Assembly (NCBI RefSeq): GCF_033659955.1
Contig: NZ_JARUJP010000001.1
Location: 1-64,000, forward strand
DNA from: Clostridium_AM tanneri
Lineage (GTDB): Bacteria > Bacillota > Clostridia > Clostridiales > Clostridiaceae
Direction: 5' to 3'
Length of the DNA: 64,000 nt
Shown here: one piece after another, positions 1 through 9,207 of the stretch
How positions within the stretch are numbered: position 1 is the stretch's first letter
Layout: every line of letters begins with the position of its first letter
Notes under the pieces: model-generated
What the model was told of the DNA's origin: nothing
Seen by the model: the letters and a program-made list of their open reading frames with translations, nothing else
Database searches by the model: none
Program-made: the position numbers and the translations under genes

Positions 1-1683
1 CCTCCATCCATTTCCATACCCAGAAACAATGTCTTTTTCATTGCTATTAAACACATGGTTTAAAGTAATTGGCATTTTGCTGCCGCTCATACTTACATCA
101 TTATGGATAAAGACAAGATTACCATTAAAATCGTTAACATACCCAGTTCCTGCTCTTCCCACATCCTGAGAGTGATAAGTCCAGTAGTTTTCTAGTCCTG
201 AATTATTAACATACTGTATTGCTATTACTGGTCTAGCTATGGCAAGATTATTGCCGTACTCATCATAATCACTTACATCTGAGGAAAAAAACTGATTATA
301 GCTAGCATTTTCATCACTGTTTCTAAGCATTAATCCATAGTTTGCACCGTCCCTAAGCCATTCCTTTACCACTCTTGTTATGTCCCATGCAACCCATTTG
401 CCTGCAGTATCGTTAACTAGCTGGTAATCTTCTATTCTTTTATCGTTTACTGCCGGTGCATTGCTCCAATTTATACTTGCTGGATCCCAAGGTGCCATCA
501 CCTTATAAACATTAACCTGTCGTTTATCATAGTTTAATATTGCCAAGTTTAAGTTTAGATAAGCTCCTACTACTAAGTCACCGGACGTTAACTTATCTGT
601 TGGCAGTGTAAAGCTAATAAAGCTTCTTGTGACACCAAAATCATTAAATTTTCCTACTCTTAGAGCAACACTTTTTCCATAGTTTGAATTTGGGTAATTT
701 GAAGATATATAGCTATCAAAAATACTTTTAGCTTCCTGTGGTGTTGAAATTGTTGGATCTATAGTAACTGGATATTTTCTGTTAGCATCCTTTAACCAAT
801 CGTTATTTGGAGTCCACGACAAATTATAGCCTTTTTTATCTTCAACAAGAGTTATTTTAATATCCTTACTTGTCTCTCCATTTCCATCATACATAAAGGG
901 TGGGTCAAACTTAAATACCGCTTTTGATGTGTCTTTGTCATCATAAAATATTATTGTATAATCCTGCTGGAGCTTCGGTACTAAATTTTTTACATTTAAA
1001 TTAAAAGTAAATACAGGATTATCTACTTTACTTTTAATAATAATGCTTTCTTTTAGATTATTTGAAATGATAGTGTATTGTAAATCTATATTGGGATACA
1101 CATTTGGAAATTCTACTGTAGAGGAGATGTTTTTTAGAGTTTTTTTATTTAGATTTTCAGCTTCAATGATTTTGCCTTCATCTTGCTGTTGTCTATATTT
1201 GACTTTTTTATCGCTACTTTTATTTCTAGATTGATGCTCTCTTTTAGATCTGGATTTTTCCTTACCTTTTACTTTAGCATCAGAATTTGAAGCTTTATCA
1301 ATTCCCCAAGAGATTTCATATTTATCTTTTTTAATAGTTACTAATTTCTTATTCTTAACCTTTTTAGCAATCTTGATTTTAATGTCATTTTCTTTATTTT
1401 CAAATACATCATTATTTTCTTCATCTTTACCATCTATTATTGAGTTATCTATGTCTTTCCACTGACCATCACTATAGTAATGAACATCCTCATTATAGAT
1501 AGCTGCTTCAAAAGTTAAGTCTTCTTTCAAAAAGTGTTTAACATTCTTTTGTCTTTTTTCTTTAACTTCTCCTATAATCCTTTTCTTTTTCCTTTTAGGA
1601 TTGATTACTTCAGGCTTTACAGTTGATTGTGATAGATTAGCACTATTCTGTCTAACCAGATTAGCCTTTTTGTGCTTTCCCAT
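1..1683 (-). CDS. RHS/WapA-like protein with DNRLRE-type domain, 5' part only
   Basis: The reading frame is open from an ATG at 1683, preceded by AGGAGG, down to the window edge, giving 561 codons without a stop, so the gene is truncated by the window. The first ~200 residues are Lys/Glu-rich and low in complexity, with no signal peptide. A beta-rich region follows (VEFPNVYPNIDLQYTI), then at roughly residues 315-480 a segment like the DNRLRE domain of wall-associated/RHS proteins (SYISSNYPNSNYGKSVALRV). The last residues (YWTYHSQDVGRAGTGYVNDF onward) resemble the entry into RHS/YD repeats. In this family the missing part usually carries YD repeats and a variable C-terminal effector. That function is inferred from family only; the effector cannot be seen here. 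Confidence 0.75.
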   Translation of the reverse strand, partial: MGKHKKANLVRQNSANLSQSTVKPEVINPKRKKKRIIGEVKEKRQKNVKHFLKEDLTFEAAIYNEDVHYYSDGQWKDIDNSIIDGKDEENNDVFENKENDIKIKIAKKVKNKKLVTIKKDKYEISWGIDKASNSDAKVKGKEKSRSKREHQSRNKSSDKKVKYRQQQDEGKIIEAENLNKKTLKNISSTVEFPNVYPNIDLQYTIISNNLKESIIIKSKVDNPVFTFNLNVKNLVPKLQQDYTIIFYDDKDTSKAVFKFDPPFMYDGNGETSKDIKITLVEDKKGYNLSWTPNNDWLKDANRKYPVTIDPTISTPQEAKSIFDSYISSNYPNSNYGKSVALRVGKFNDFGVTRSFISFTLPTDKLTSGDLVVGAYLNLNLAILNYDKRQVNVYKVMAPWDPASINWSNAPAVNDKRIEDYQLVNDTAGKWVAWDITRVVKEWLRDGANYGLMLRNSDENASYNQFFSSDVSDYDEYGNNLAIARPVIAIQYVNNSGLENYWTYHSQDVGRAGTGYVNDFNGNLVFIHNDVSMSGSKMPITLNHVFNSNEKDIVSGYGNGWR

Positions 1684-1777
1684 AAGATCCTCCTAAATTA
1701 GCACTATTATATTATCCTATGCTTCTTTTAGAGAAGTGGTTACCGATATTAGTTAAAACTTTCTCCATGAATAAAAA

Positions 1778-1812
1778 CACTAATAATCCTCTAACAAGTA
1801 GGACTATTAATG
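1778..1812 (-). terminator. Terminator after purL
   Basis: A 13-bp stem with two G-U wobbles when read on the minus strand (CATTAATAGTCCT with AGGATTATTAGTG) is followed by GTTTTTATT. It lies about 135 nt past the purL stop and upstream of the RHS-like gene. Confidence 0.6.
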
Positions 1813-1946
1813 CTTTTATCACAATAACTACAAAGTAACTCATATAACTATTTAAATATTCTTCTTTACAGTACTTTATAGGAAATGTTAAGTGTTATGT
1901 TTTTGTACCTTAGCGGTTTACTTTAAAAATTATCTTTACAAAAATT

Positions 1947-4900
1947 CTACTTGAAATATTCTACTCCAGCTTCAAATATTTTTTGGTCTTTGTTTCCTAG
2001 AATATTCTTAAGCACATTATCCCCTATTCTTTCCGAATGTGCCATCTTCCCAAGAACTCTTCCATCCGGACTTGTTATTCCTTCAATCCCATAAAGAGAA
2101 CCATTAGGATTAAACTTAATATCATTAGTAGGGTTTCCATTGAAGTCCACATATTGAGTTGCTATCTGTCCATTTTTTATAAGATTATCTAAAACATCTT
2201 TAGTAGCAACAAATCTTCCTTCGCCGTGAGATACAGGTACAGTATGAATATCTCCAACCCTTACCTTATTAAACCAAGGTGAAATAGTAGATACTATTTT
2301 AGTATTTACCATAGTTGAAACGTGTCTTCCTATCTTATTATAGGTAAGAGTTGGGCAGTCTTCCTCTATATCTCTTATTTCCCCAAAAGGAACTAGGCCT
2401 AGTTTAATAAGTGCTTGGAAGCCATTGCATACGCCAAGCATTAATCCATCTCTATTTTTCAAAAGCTCCATAACCGCTTCCTTTACTTTCGGATTTCTAA
2501 ACACAGTAGCTATAAACTTACCAGAGCCATCTGGTTCATCTCCAGCACTAAAGCCTCCTGGCAGCATTATTATTTGAGAGGAGTTTATAATTCTTACCAT
2601 TTTATCTATAGATTTTTCAATATCCTTTCCCCTTAAGTTTTTAAATATCATCATCTCTACCTCTGCTCTAGCTTTTAGAAAGGCTCTTTCTGAATCATAT
2701 TCACAATTTGTACCCGGAAAAACTGGTATAAATACTTTCGGTTTAGCTAACTTAATTGATGGAGAATTTGCCTTTTCTCTATAACTGCTATTTGCCGATT
2801 GTGCTTTTTCAAGGTCATAAAATTCCATATTTGTATCTATAAAAGTGCTTTTCTCTCCTGGAGACTTAACTTTTGTCCCAAAAACATTTTCTAAAGTATC
2901 TTGCCAAGCTTCAATGATATCATCTATATCTATTGTCAGTTCCATTATGTCTATAGAAGACTTTTCTTGAGTTTCTCCTAAAACTTTAAATTCTATATTC
3001 TTTAATCTTTCTTTCAAATCTAAATCACTAGCTATCTCTAGTATAAGGGAGCCATATTTAGGGGCAAATAATTCTCTCTCTTCTATATAATCTGCAAACT
3101 TCATTCCTATCTTATTTCCGAAGCTCATTTTACTTATAGCTTCGCAGATACCGCCTCTTCTAACAGTGGAAGCTGATAAAACCTCTCCTCTGCCAATCAT
3201 TGAAGTTATCTTTGACAAATTCTTCTTTAAAACTTCAAAGTTTGGTAGCTGATGCTCATCTATAGGAACTGGAAGGATTAAAACTCTGCTACCTGCTTTT
3301 TTAAATTCTGGAGAAACTACTTTATCTACGTTAACTGGATTAACAGCAAAGGAAACTAATGTAGGTGGTACATCTAAATCTTTAAAAGTTCCACTCATAC
3401 TGTCCTTTCCTCCAATTGCTGCAATACCTAACTCTCTCTGAGCATACAAAGCACCTAATAGTGCTGAGAAAGGTTTTCCCCATTTAACAGGGTCTTTTCC
3501 TAATTTCTCAAAATACTCTTGGAAGGTAAGTCGTACTGCCCCCGCATCTCCACCACAAGCGACAATCTTTGCTACAGACTCTACTACTGCATATACTGCT
3601 CCATGAAATGGACTCCATTTTGCTATGTCCGGATTATAACCATAAGTCATAATAGTTCCTGTTTTGGTTTCTCCATTTAGAACAGGAAGCTTAGCTACCA
3701 TTCCTTCCGCTGGTGTTAACTGATATTTTCCACCAAAAGGCATTAATACAGTTCCAGCTCCAATTGTACTATCAAATCTTTCTACTAACCCTTTTTGACT
3801 GCATATATTTAATTGACTCAAAGTATTAAGCCACTTTTCCTTTAAATTTTTCGGTTCCCTACCTTCAGCATTAGAACCTAATCTGCCTTTTGAGATCCCG
3901 AAAAAGTTATTACTCTCTTCTGGTGCTTTAACCAACACATCAGCCTTTCCTCTTACGCCATTAGTATCTAGAAAGTCTCTGCTCAAATTTACAACATCGC
4001 TTCCTCTCCAATTCATTCTTAACCTTCTGTCATTGGTTATTACTGCTACAGTTGTAGCCTCAAGATTTTCTTCTTTAGCGTACTCTATAAACTTCTCTTC
4101 ATCTTCCTTTGCTACCACCACTGCCATACGCTCCTGTGATTCTGATATGGCAAGCTCTGTACCATCTAGTCCTTCATACTTCTTAGGTATTAGATCTAAA
4201 TTTATGTTTAAACTCTCTGCAAGCTCTCCTATTGCTACAGACACTCCACCAGCTCCAAAATCATTGCATCTTTTAATTAAACCACTGACCTTTTCTTTTC
4301 TAAAAAGTCTCTGTATTTTTCTTTCTATAACTGGATTTCCCTTTTGAACTTCCGCACCACAGCTCAGTATTGAATTTTCTGTATGCTTTTTAGATGAGCC
4401 TGTTGCTCCACCACAACCGTCTCTTCCAGTCCTTCCTCCTACCAGTAACACTGTATCTCCTGCTATAGGTCTTTTCCTTATAACGTTCTTCATAGGAGCA
4501 GCTGCAATAACTGCACCTACTTCCATTCTTTTAGCCACATATCCTTCATCATATATTTCTGCAACCTGTCCAGTAGCTAATCCTATTTGATTTCCATAAG
4601 AACTGTATCCATGAGCTGCCTCTGTAGTTATTTTCTTTTGTGGTAATTTGCCTTGAAGCGTATTTTCAACATTTGTCCTAGGATCACCGCTTCCTGTAAC
4701 CCTCATAGCTTGATATACGTATGCTCTTCCTGAAAGAGGGTCCCTTATTGCACCTCCCAGGCAAGTAGCAGCACCTCCAAAGGGTTCAATTTCTGTTGGG
4801 TGATTATGAGTTTCATTTTTAAACATTACAAGCCACTTTTCTATGCTGCCATCAATTTCCGCATCTACAACAATACTACAAGCATTTATTTCTTCAGACT

Positions 4901-5789
4901 GATCTAAATCCTCAAGTAATCCTTTTCCCCTTAACTCTTTCATAGCTATGGTAGCCATATCCATAAGTGTCTTTGGTTTTTCTTTCTCTTTATATAAGCT
5001 TCTTCTGATACTTAGATATTCCTCATAGGCCTTTTTTATTGGAATGGCTAACTTTCCTTGTTCTATATCTATATTATCTAATTCTGTCATAAAGGTTGTA
5101 TGCCTGCAGTGATCGGACCAATAGGTATCAATTACCTTAATTTCCGTAATAGTTGGGTTTCTTTTTTCTATGTCTTTAAAATACTTCTGACATAATTTAA
5201 TATCTTCAAAGCTCATAGCTAACTGTCTATTTTCCATGAAATCTTCAAGTTGTTCATCACTAAATATTATAAAATCCTTTAAAACCTCTACTGAATCTGG
5301 TGTTTGTAATTGTAGTTCTAAGTCTTCTATTTTTTCTAAAAGAGCTTCTCTGGAATCTACTGTGTTTATACAATAGTCTTTTATCCTGATAAAGTCTTCT
5401 TCAGATATATTGCCTTTTATTATGTATAATTTTGATGTTAGAACTTGGGGTTTGTCCCCTTGGGTAAGAATTTGGATACACTGAGATGCAGAGTCTGCCC
5501 TTTGATCATATTGGCCTGGAAGGTATTCCACTGCAAAGACTCTCTCATTTTTTTCTATACTAATTTCTTCTTCATATATGTTATCTACTGTCTTTTCAGA
5601 AAAAATTATATGTTTTGCACTTTCATACTCCTCATCCTCTATACCTGATATATCGTATCTGTTAATTATCCTTATGGATTCTAGTTCTTTAATAGATAAA
5701 CTTTCTTTAAGGTCCCTAAGAATGTTTTCAGCTTCTGCATTCATTCCTTCCTTTTTTTCTACTAGTAGTCTCCTTACAGCTTTTTTCAT
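1947..5789 (-). CDS. purL: Phosphoribosylformylglycinamidine synthase, long single-chain form
   Basis: It converts FGAR, glutamine and ATP to FGAM in de novo purine synthesis. At 1280 residues it is the long form, with N-terminal PurS-like, two AIRS/PurM-like and C-terminal glutamine amidotransferase domains in one chain. Visible marks are DTYWSDHCRHTTF near residue 220, FKNETHNHPTEIEPFGGAA (ATP/FGAR-binding part), PVFPGTNCEYDSE at the start of the amidotransferase, and the catalytic Cys in LGVCNGFQAL. The ATG at 5789 has GGGGGAAG upstream. No other pur gene is adjacent, so this copy stands apart from a purine operon. A possible PurR-type operator lies at its promoter. Confidence 0.97.
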   Translation of the reverse strand: MKKAVRRLLVEKKEGMNAEAENILRDLKESLSIKELESIRIINRYDISGIEDEEYESAKHIIFSEKTVDNIYEEEISIEKNERVFAVEYLPGQYDQRADSASQCIQILTQGDKPQVLTSKLYIIKGNISEEDFIRIKDYCINTVDSREALLEKIEDLELQLQTPDSVEVLKDFIIFSDEQLEDFMENRQLAMSFEDIKLCQKYFKDIEKRNPTITEIKVIDTYWSDHCRHTTFMTELDNIDIEQGKLAIPIKKAYEEYLSIRRSLYKEKEKPKTLMDMATIAMKELRGKGLLEDLDQSEEINACSIVVDAEIDGSIEKWLVMFKNETHNHPTEIEPFGGAATCLGGAIRDPLSGRAYVYQAMRVTGSGDPRTNVENTLQGKLPQKKITTEAAHGYSSYGNQIGLATGQVAEIYDEGYVAKRMEVGAVIAAAPMKNVIRKRPIAGDTVLLVGGRTGRDGCGGATGSSKKHTENSILSCGAEVQKGNPVIERKIQRLFRKEKVSGLIKRCNDFGAGGVSVAIGELAESLNINLDLIPKKYEGLDGTELAISESQERMAVVVAKEDEEKFIEYAKEENLEATTVAVITNDRRLRMNWRGSDVVNLSRDFLDTNGVRGKADVLVKAPEESNNFFGISKGRLGSNAEGREPKNLKEKWLNTLSQLNICSQKGLVERFDSTIGAGTVLMPFGGKYQLTPAEGMVAKLPVLNGETKTGTIMTYGYNPDIAKWSPFHGAVYAVVESVAKIVACGGDAGAVRLTFQEYFEKLGKDPVKWGKPFSALLGALYAQRELGIAAIGGKDSMSGTFKDLDVPPTLVSFAVNPVNVDKVVSPEFKKAGSRVLILPVPIDEHQLPNFEVLKKNLSKITSMIGRGEVLSASTVRRGGICEAISKMSFGNKIGMKFADYIEERELFAPKYGSLILEIASDLDLKERLKNIEFKVLGETQEKSSIDIMELTIDIDDIIEAWQDTLENVFGTKVKSPGEKSTFIDTNMEFYDLEKAQSANSSYREKANSPSIKLAKPKVFIPVFPGTNCEYDSERAFLKARAEVEMMIFKNLRGKDIEKSIDKMVRIINSSQIIMLPGGFSAGDEPDGSGKFIATVFRNPKVKEAVMELLKNRDGLMLGVCNGFQALIKLGLVPFGEIRDIEEDCPTLTYNKIGRHVSTMVNTKIVSTISPWFNKVRVGDIHTVPVSHGEGRFVATKDVLDNLIKNGQIATQYVDFNGNPTNDIKFNPNGSLYGIEGITSPDGRVLGKMAHSERIGDNVLKNILGNKDQKIFEAGVEYFK

Positions 5790-5810
5790 TAAAACTTCCC
5801 CCCATACTAG

Positions 5811-5861
5811 AATTTACGAACGTTTTTAAATAAACCCTTTGTTTTATTCGTATATATTATA
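5811..5861 (-). promoter_or_regulatory. purL promoter with inverted PurBox-like pair
   Basis: On the minus strand TATAAT lies at 5861-5856. Just downstream are two convergent CGAA cores (5817-5820 on plus, 5850-5847 on minus) whose centres are 30 bp apart. They match the PurBox consensus AWWWCCGAACWWT at 11 of 13 and 10 of 13 positions. The Bacillus PurR operator has inverted boxes with the same spacing. The matches are degenerate and the DNA is AT-rich, so operator function is inferred. Confidence 0.4.
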
Positions 5862-5951
5862 ACATAGAAGGATATTTTTAAAAATAGCAAATATATATAT
5901 TTAAAAAAATATACACACAAACCATAAACTCCGAACATTAATTTCAGAACC

Positions 5952-6008
5952 AAAATAATATTAGCCCAAAATTTCCACATGACAGAAATTTTGAGCTAAT
6001 ATTATTTT
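5952..6008 (-). terminator. Long stem terminator after the OrtA-like gene
   Basis: A 24-bp arm pair with a single G-U/A-C position (5952-5975 with 5985-6008) flanks a 9-nt loop. It sits right after the stop of the 79-residue gene and ahead of the purL promoter. The trailing U tract is weak. Confidence 0.65.
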
Positions 6009-6011
6009 CTT

Positions 6012-6251
6012 CTAAGTACTTATCATTAGAACTTCCCTTGTGTCCTTACCTAATTTAGAAATAGAGTTATAAAGAGGCCTATCTTTGGAAACGTTTCCCT
6101 TGGCCACATGACCTGTAATAATTTTCACCTCTACCATCTCTCCAATATCACAATCACTTAGACAACATCCTCTAGTAAAAATTTTAACGGTCAAACCTTT
6201 AGAAAGATGCACTAGGTCTTCAACTTCAATCCAGCTACCCCTTTTTATCAT
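6012..6251 (-). CDS. OrtA-like small protein (2-amino-4-oxopentanoate thiolase alpha-type)
   Basis: A 79-residue protein. The order of motifs (GSWIEVEDLV, then IGEMVEVKIITGHVAKG, then a Tyr/Ser/Gly/Lys stretch and LGKDTREVL) resembles OrtA, the small subunit of the ornithine-degrading 2-amino-4-ketopentanoate thiolase. OrtA is usually about 100 residues and sits beside ortB; no ortB is seen here and the protein is short. It follows glyA by 158 nt on the same strand and is closed by a strong hairpin, so co-transcription with glyA is plausible. Family assignment is from memory of the motif pattern; function in isolation is unknown. Confidence 0.5.
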   Translation of the reverse strand: MIKRGSWIEVEDLVHLSKGLTVKIFTRGCCLSDCDIGEMVEVKIITGHVAKGNVSKDRPLYNSISKLGKDTREVLMIST

Positions 6252-6409
6252 TTACTAATCCCCGCCTTTTTCTAATCTTTAGAAAATAACTTTTGTAAAT
6301 TATATGTGATATATTTAAAAACTATTACAAAGGCAAATAATATTCAGGTACGCTTTTTTATTTAGTAACTTACATAGTCTTTTGAAGTAAAGATTTATTA
6401 AGCTGAATT

Positions 6410-7645
6410 TTATTTGTAAATTGGGAATTTACTGCAAAGTTCCTTCACCTCTTTTTTCACATCTGATAAGTTCCCATTTTTATTTTCTATTACATAATTT
6501 ATAAAATGGGCTATTTTTTTCATTTCCTCTTCCCTAAATCCTCTAGTAGTCACAGCAGCAGTACCAACTCTTATTCCGCTAGTGACATTTGCTCCAAGTT
6601 TATCAAAAGGAACTGCATTTTTATTCACAGTAATTCCTACTGAATCTAGCAATTCTTCAGCATCCTTACCAGTTATATTTTTATTAGTTAAATCTAATAA
6701 TATTAGGTGGTTATCTGTGCCACCTGTAACTAACCTAAATCCATAGTTTAATAATTCCTCTGCTAAAATCTTGCAATTCTTAACTACTTGGTTTATATAT
6801 TCTTTGTAATCATCAGTTAAAGCCTCTCCAAAACATACAGCTTTAGCAGCAACTATATGCATTAGAGGTCCCCCCTGAGTTCCTGGAAAAATAGTTTTAT
6901 CTAAATCTTTTCCATACTTTTCTTTGCAAAGAATTGCTCCTCCTCTTGGACCACGAAGAGTTTTGTGCGTTGTTGTAGTAACAAAATCTGCATAAGGTAC
7001 AGGAGACATATGTTTTCCTGCAGCAACTAATCCTGCTATATGTGCCATATCAACCATCATATAAGCTCCTACCTCATCACATATGTCCTTTATTCTCTTA
7101 AAATCTATTTCTCTAGGATAAGCACTAGCGCCAGATACTATCATTTTAGGTTTATTCTCTAAAGCTAATCTTCTCATTTCATCGTAATCTATTCTCTCTG
7201 TCTCTTCACTAACTCCGTAAGAGATAAAATTGTACAGCTTTCCAGAAAAACTTACGCTACTTCCATGGGTTAAGTGACCACCGTGAGCTAAATTCATACC
7301 TAAAACTGTATCTCCTGGCTTTAGTACAGTCATATATACCGCCATGTTAGCACCAGAACCTGAATGAGGTTGAACATTTGCATACTCTGCATTAAATAGT
7401 TTTTTCATCCTATCCCTTGCTAGATCTTCTGCAATATCTACTATATGGCATCCACCATAATATCGTTTTGCAGGATACCCTTCTGCATACTTATTTGTTA
7501 AATAGGAGCCCATAGCCTCCATTACAGCCTTACTAGTAAAGTTTTCTGAAGCAATTAATTCTATACCTTCTTCCTGTCTTAACCTTTCCTTCTCAATTAC
7601 TTCAAAAATATCCTTATCAATAATTTCTAAATTCTCAAAATTCAC
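6410..7645 (-). CDS. glyA: Serine hydroxymethyltransferase
   Basis: A PLP enzyme of one-carbon metabolism that interconverts serine plus THF with glycine plus methylene-THF in the cytoplasm. Its 411 residues match the family length. Visible marks are LIASENFTSKAVMEAMGS, NKYAEGYPAKRYYGG, DMAHIAGLVAAG and the PLP-lysine motif TTTTHKTLRGPRGG near residue 230. The start is GTG, with AAGGGGTG about 9 nt upstream. The gene is divergent from a Thr/Ser exporter pair, so serine/threonine handling is a shared theme. Confidence 0.97.
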   Translation of the reverse strand: MNFENLEIIDKDIFEVIEKERLRQEEGIELIASENFTSKAVMEAMGSYLTNKYAEGYPAKRYYGGCHIVDIAEDLARDRMKKLFNAEYANVQPHSGSGANMAVYMTVLKPGDTVLGMNLAHGGHLTHGSSVSFSGKLYNFISYGVSEETERIDYDEMRRLALENKPKMIVSGASAYPREIDFKRIKDICDEVGAYMMVDMAHIAGLVAAGKHMSPVPYADFVTTTTHKTLRGPRGGAILCKEKYGKDLDKTIFPGTQGGPLMHIVAAKAVCFGEALTDDYKEYINQVVKNCKILAEELLNYGFRLVTGGTDNHLILLDLTNKNITGKDAEELLDSVGITVNKNAVPFDKLGANVTSGIRVGTAAVTTRGFREEEMKKIAHFINYVIENKNGNLSDVKKEVKELCSKFPIYK

Positions 7646-7819
7646 TATCTACACCCCTTTTTACTAAATGTATTTTCAGCTATTTGTTAAGCTTAAAAAT
7701 ATTTTATTCCATATTAAATTATAGAGTTTTTCCTGCAATTTATGCAGGTAATGCCTAAATATTTTCTTTATAAATAATAACAAATATTATAGTTTAAAAA
7801 GTTAAGTTTAAAAGTAATT

Positions 7820-7855
7820 AATTCATATTTTATTATGAATTTTTTATGTTATAAT
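7820..7855 (+). promoter_or_regulatory. Extended -10 promoter with overlapping palindrome, ThrE pair
   Basis: TGTTATAAT (extended -10) ends at 7855, about 58 nt before the ThrE start. A perfect inverted repeat AATTCATA/TATGAATT (7820-7827, 7834-7841) covers the -35 position, where no good -35 hexamer exists. This layout suggests an operator; no regulator is identified. Confidence 0.45.
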
Positions 7856-7913
7856 ACTTGATGAGTAATTTGATGAAAGTAAGTTTTAGACTAAATATAA
7901 AGGAGAATATAGT

Positions 7914-8678
7914 ATGGATATTAGTAGAGTTTTAAATATAGCTACTTATGCTGGTAAGATTATATTAGAAAACGGTGGAGAGATTTATAGAGTTGAAGAA
8001 ACCATTATAAGAATATGTAATGCTTATAATATTAAAATTGTAGAGCCCTTTGCCACTCCTACAGCTATAATCGTATCTGCTTCTAGTGAGTATGGTCAAA
8101 ATATATCTATCATTAAAAGAATAAAAAAACGAAGCCTAAATTTAGAGAAAATCTCTCAAGTTAACGATATATCTAGAAATATAAAAAATAAAGGCTTTAC
8201 CTTAGAATATATTGAGAGTGAGCTTCATAAAGTCGAAAACTCCAAATCCTATAGTATAAAGGTAAATATACTGTTCTCAGGGATAACTGCCGCTTTCTTT
8301 GCCTTAGTTTTTGGAGGAAATTTAAGAGATTTTTTTGTATCCTTTATTATAGGTTGTTTAATTAAATCAACATCTACATTATTAGGTTTTTTACAAACCA
8401 ACGACTTTTTTGTCAACACCTTATGTGGTGCACTGGCAGCCTTAGTTGCTTTATTAAGTGTTCATCTTGGTATTGGTGCTCATGCAGATAAGATTATTAT
8501 TGGATCAATTATGCTTCTTGTTCCTGGACTTGCTATAACAAACGCTATCAGAGATACAATAGCCGGTGATTTGATTGCTGGCATTTCTAGAGGTGTTGAA
8601 GCCTTTTTGATAGCTATTGCCATTGCCGTAGGAACAGGAGCTACAATGAAGATTTGGTTTCTTTTATTGGAGGGTTAA
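7914..8678 (+). CDS. Threonine/serine exporter, ThrE N-terminal-domain protein
   Basis: 254 residues of the DUF1212/ThrE type. A cytosolic N-terminal domain carries ENGGEIYRVEETIIRICNAY (residues ~19-38) and KRIKKRS. About five hydrophobic helices follow from residue ~115, including LVPGLAITNAIRDTIAGDLIAG. In single-chain ThrE this half is fused to the domain encoded by the next gene; here the two are separate and 3 nt apart. The predicted role is export of threonine or serine across the membrane. It fits next to divergent glyA, though the substrate is inferred. RBS: AAGGAG. Confidence 0.85.
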   Translation: MDISRVLNIATYAGKIILENGGEIYRVEETIIRICNAYNIKIVEPFATPTAIIVSASSEYGQNISIIKRIKKRSLNLEKISQVNDISRNIKNKGFTLEYIESELHKVENSKSYSIKVNILFSGITAAFFALVFGGNLRDFFVSFIIGCLIKSTSTLLGFLQTNDFFVNTLCGALAALVALLSVHLGIGAHADKIIIGSIMLLVPGLAITNAIRDTIAGDLIAGISRGVEAFLIAIAIAVGTGATMKIWFLLLEG

Positions 8679-8681
8679 AAT

Positions 8682-9146
8682 ATGATATTAAGTTCTATAT
8701 ACACATTCATTGCTACGCTATCTTTTAGCATTTTAGCTAATATAAGAGGTAAAAACTTGATTTTTGCATCTTTAGGCGGCGGTATTACCTGGTTTCTCTA
8801 TTTATTTACTTCTTCTTATTTGCATATTCCCAATACTTTTTGTTTTTTTATTGCTTCCATTTTTGCCTCAGCCTATTCCGAAATTATGGCTAGGGTTCTT
8901 AAAGCTCCTGTAACTACCTTTATTATATCCTCAATTATCCCTTTAGTTCCAGGAGGTGGCATGTATTATACCATGTATGAAACAGTACAAGGTAATATAA
9001 ATTCCTCCTTAACTTTAGGTATTCAAACTATTGCCATTGCAGGTACTGTAGCAGTAACAGTTTTCTTGGTATCTTCAATATCTAAAACTATGGTTTTATT
9101 TAGGGTTAAATTAAAATCAAAATTTAATAAATCAAGAAGTAACTAG
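8682..9146 (+). CDS. Threonine/serine exporter, ThrE C-terminal-domain protein (DUF3815-type)
   Basis: A 154-residue protein with four to five transmembrane helices. It carries SEIMARVLKAPVTTFIISSI and IPLVPGGGMYYTMYE, typical of the second half of ThrE. It starts 3 nt after the partner's stop (GGAGG precedes it) and must be co-translated with it. The pair probably forms one transporter. Transcription ends at the hairpin directly downstream. Confidence 0.85.
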   Translation: MILSSIYTFIATLSFSILANIRGKNLIFASLGGGITWFLYLFTSSYLHIPNTFCFFIASIFASAYSEIMARVLKAPVTTFIISSIIPLVPGGGMYYTMYETVQGNINSSLTLGIQTIAIAGTVAVTVFLVSSISKTMVLFRVKLKSKFNKSRSN

Positions 9147-9155
9147 TCAATAAAA

Positions 9156-9194
9156 ACGACGTAAGTTAAGAAATGTTATACTAACTTGCGTCGT
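9156..9194. terminator. Bidirectional terminator between ThrE pair and CsoR-like gene
   Basis: A 13-bp stem (ACGACGTAAGTTA with TAACTTGCGTCGT) between convergent genes. One position is U-G in the plus-strand RNA and a mismatch in the minus-strand RNA. Confidence 0.75.
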
Positions 9195-9207
9195 CTCTTG
9201 TCTTCAT

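Noticed and set aside
4033..4347. Plus-strand open frame inside purL
   Set aside because: Shadow frame of purL with no RBS. Similar antisense frames in rnf, spoIIIA, recN and other genes were dropped for the same reason.
5926..5938. Second PurBox-like match, 12 of 13 positions
   Set aside because: No inverted CGAA partner at the right spacing, and it lies upstream of the purL promoter near a terminator; kept only as a chance match.
7732..7748. Small palindrome CCTGCA-ATTTA-TGCAGG upstream of glyA as a riboswitch or terminator
   Set aside because: Too short, no T run and no match to a glycine or other known riboswitch core.
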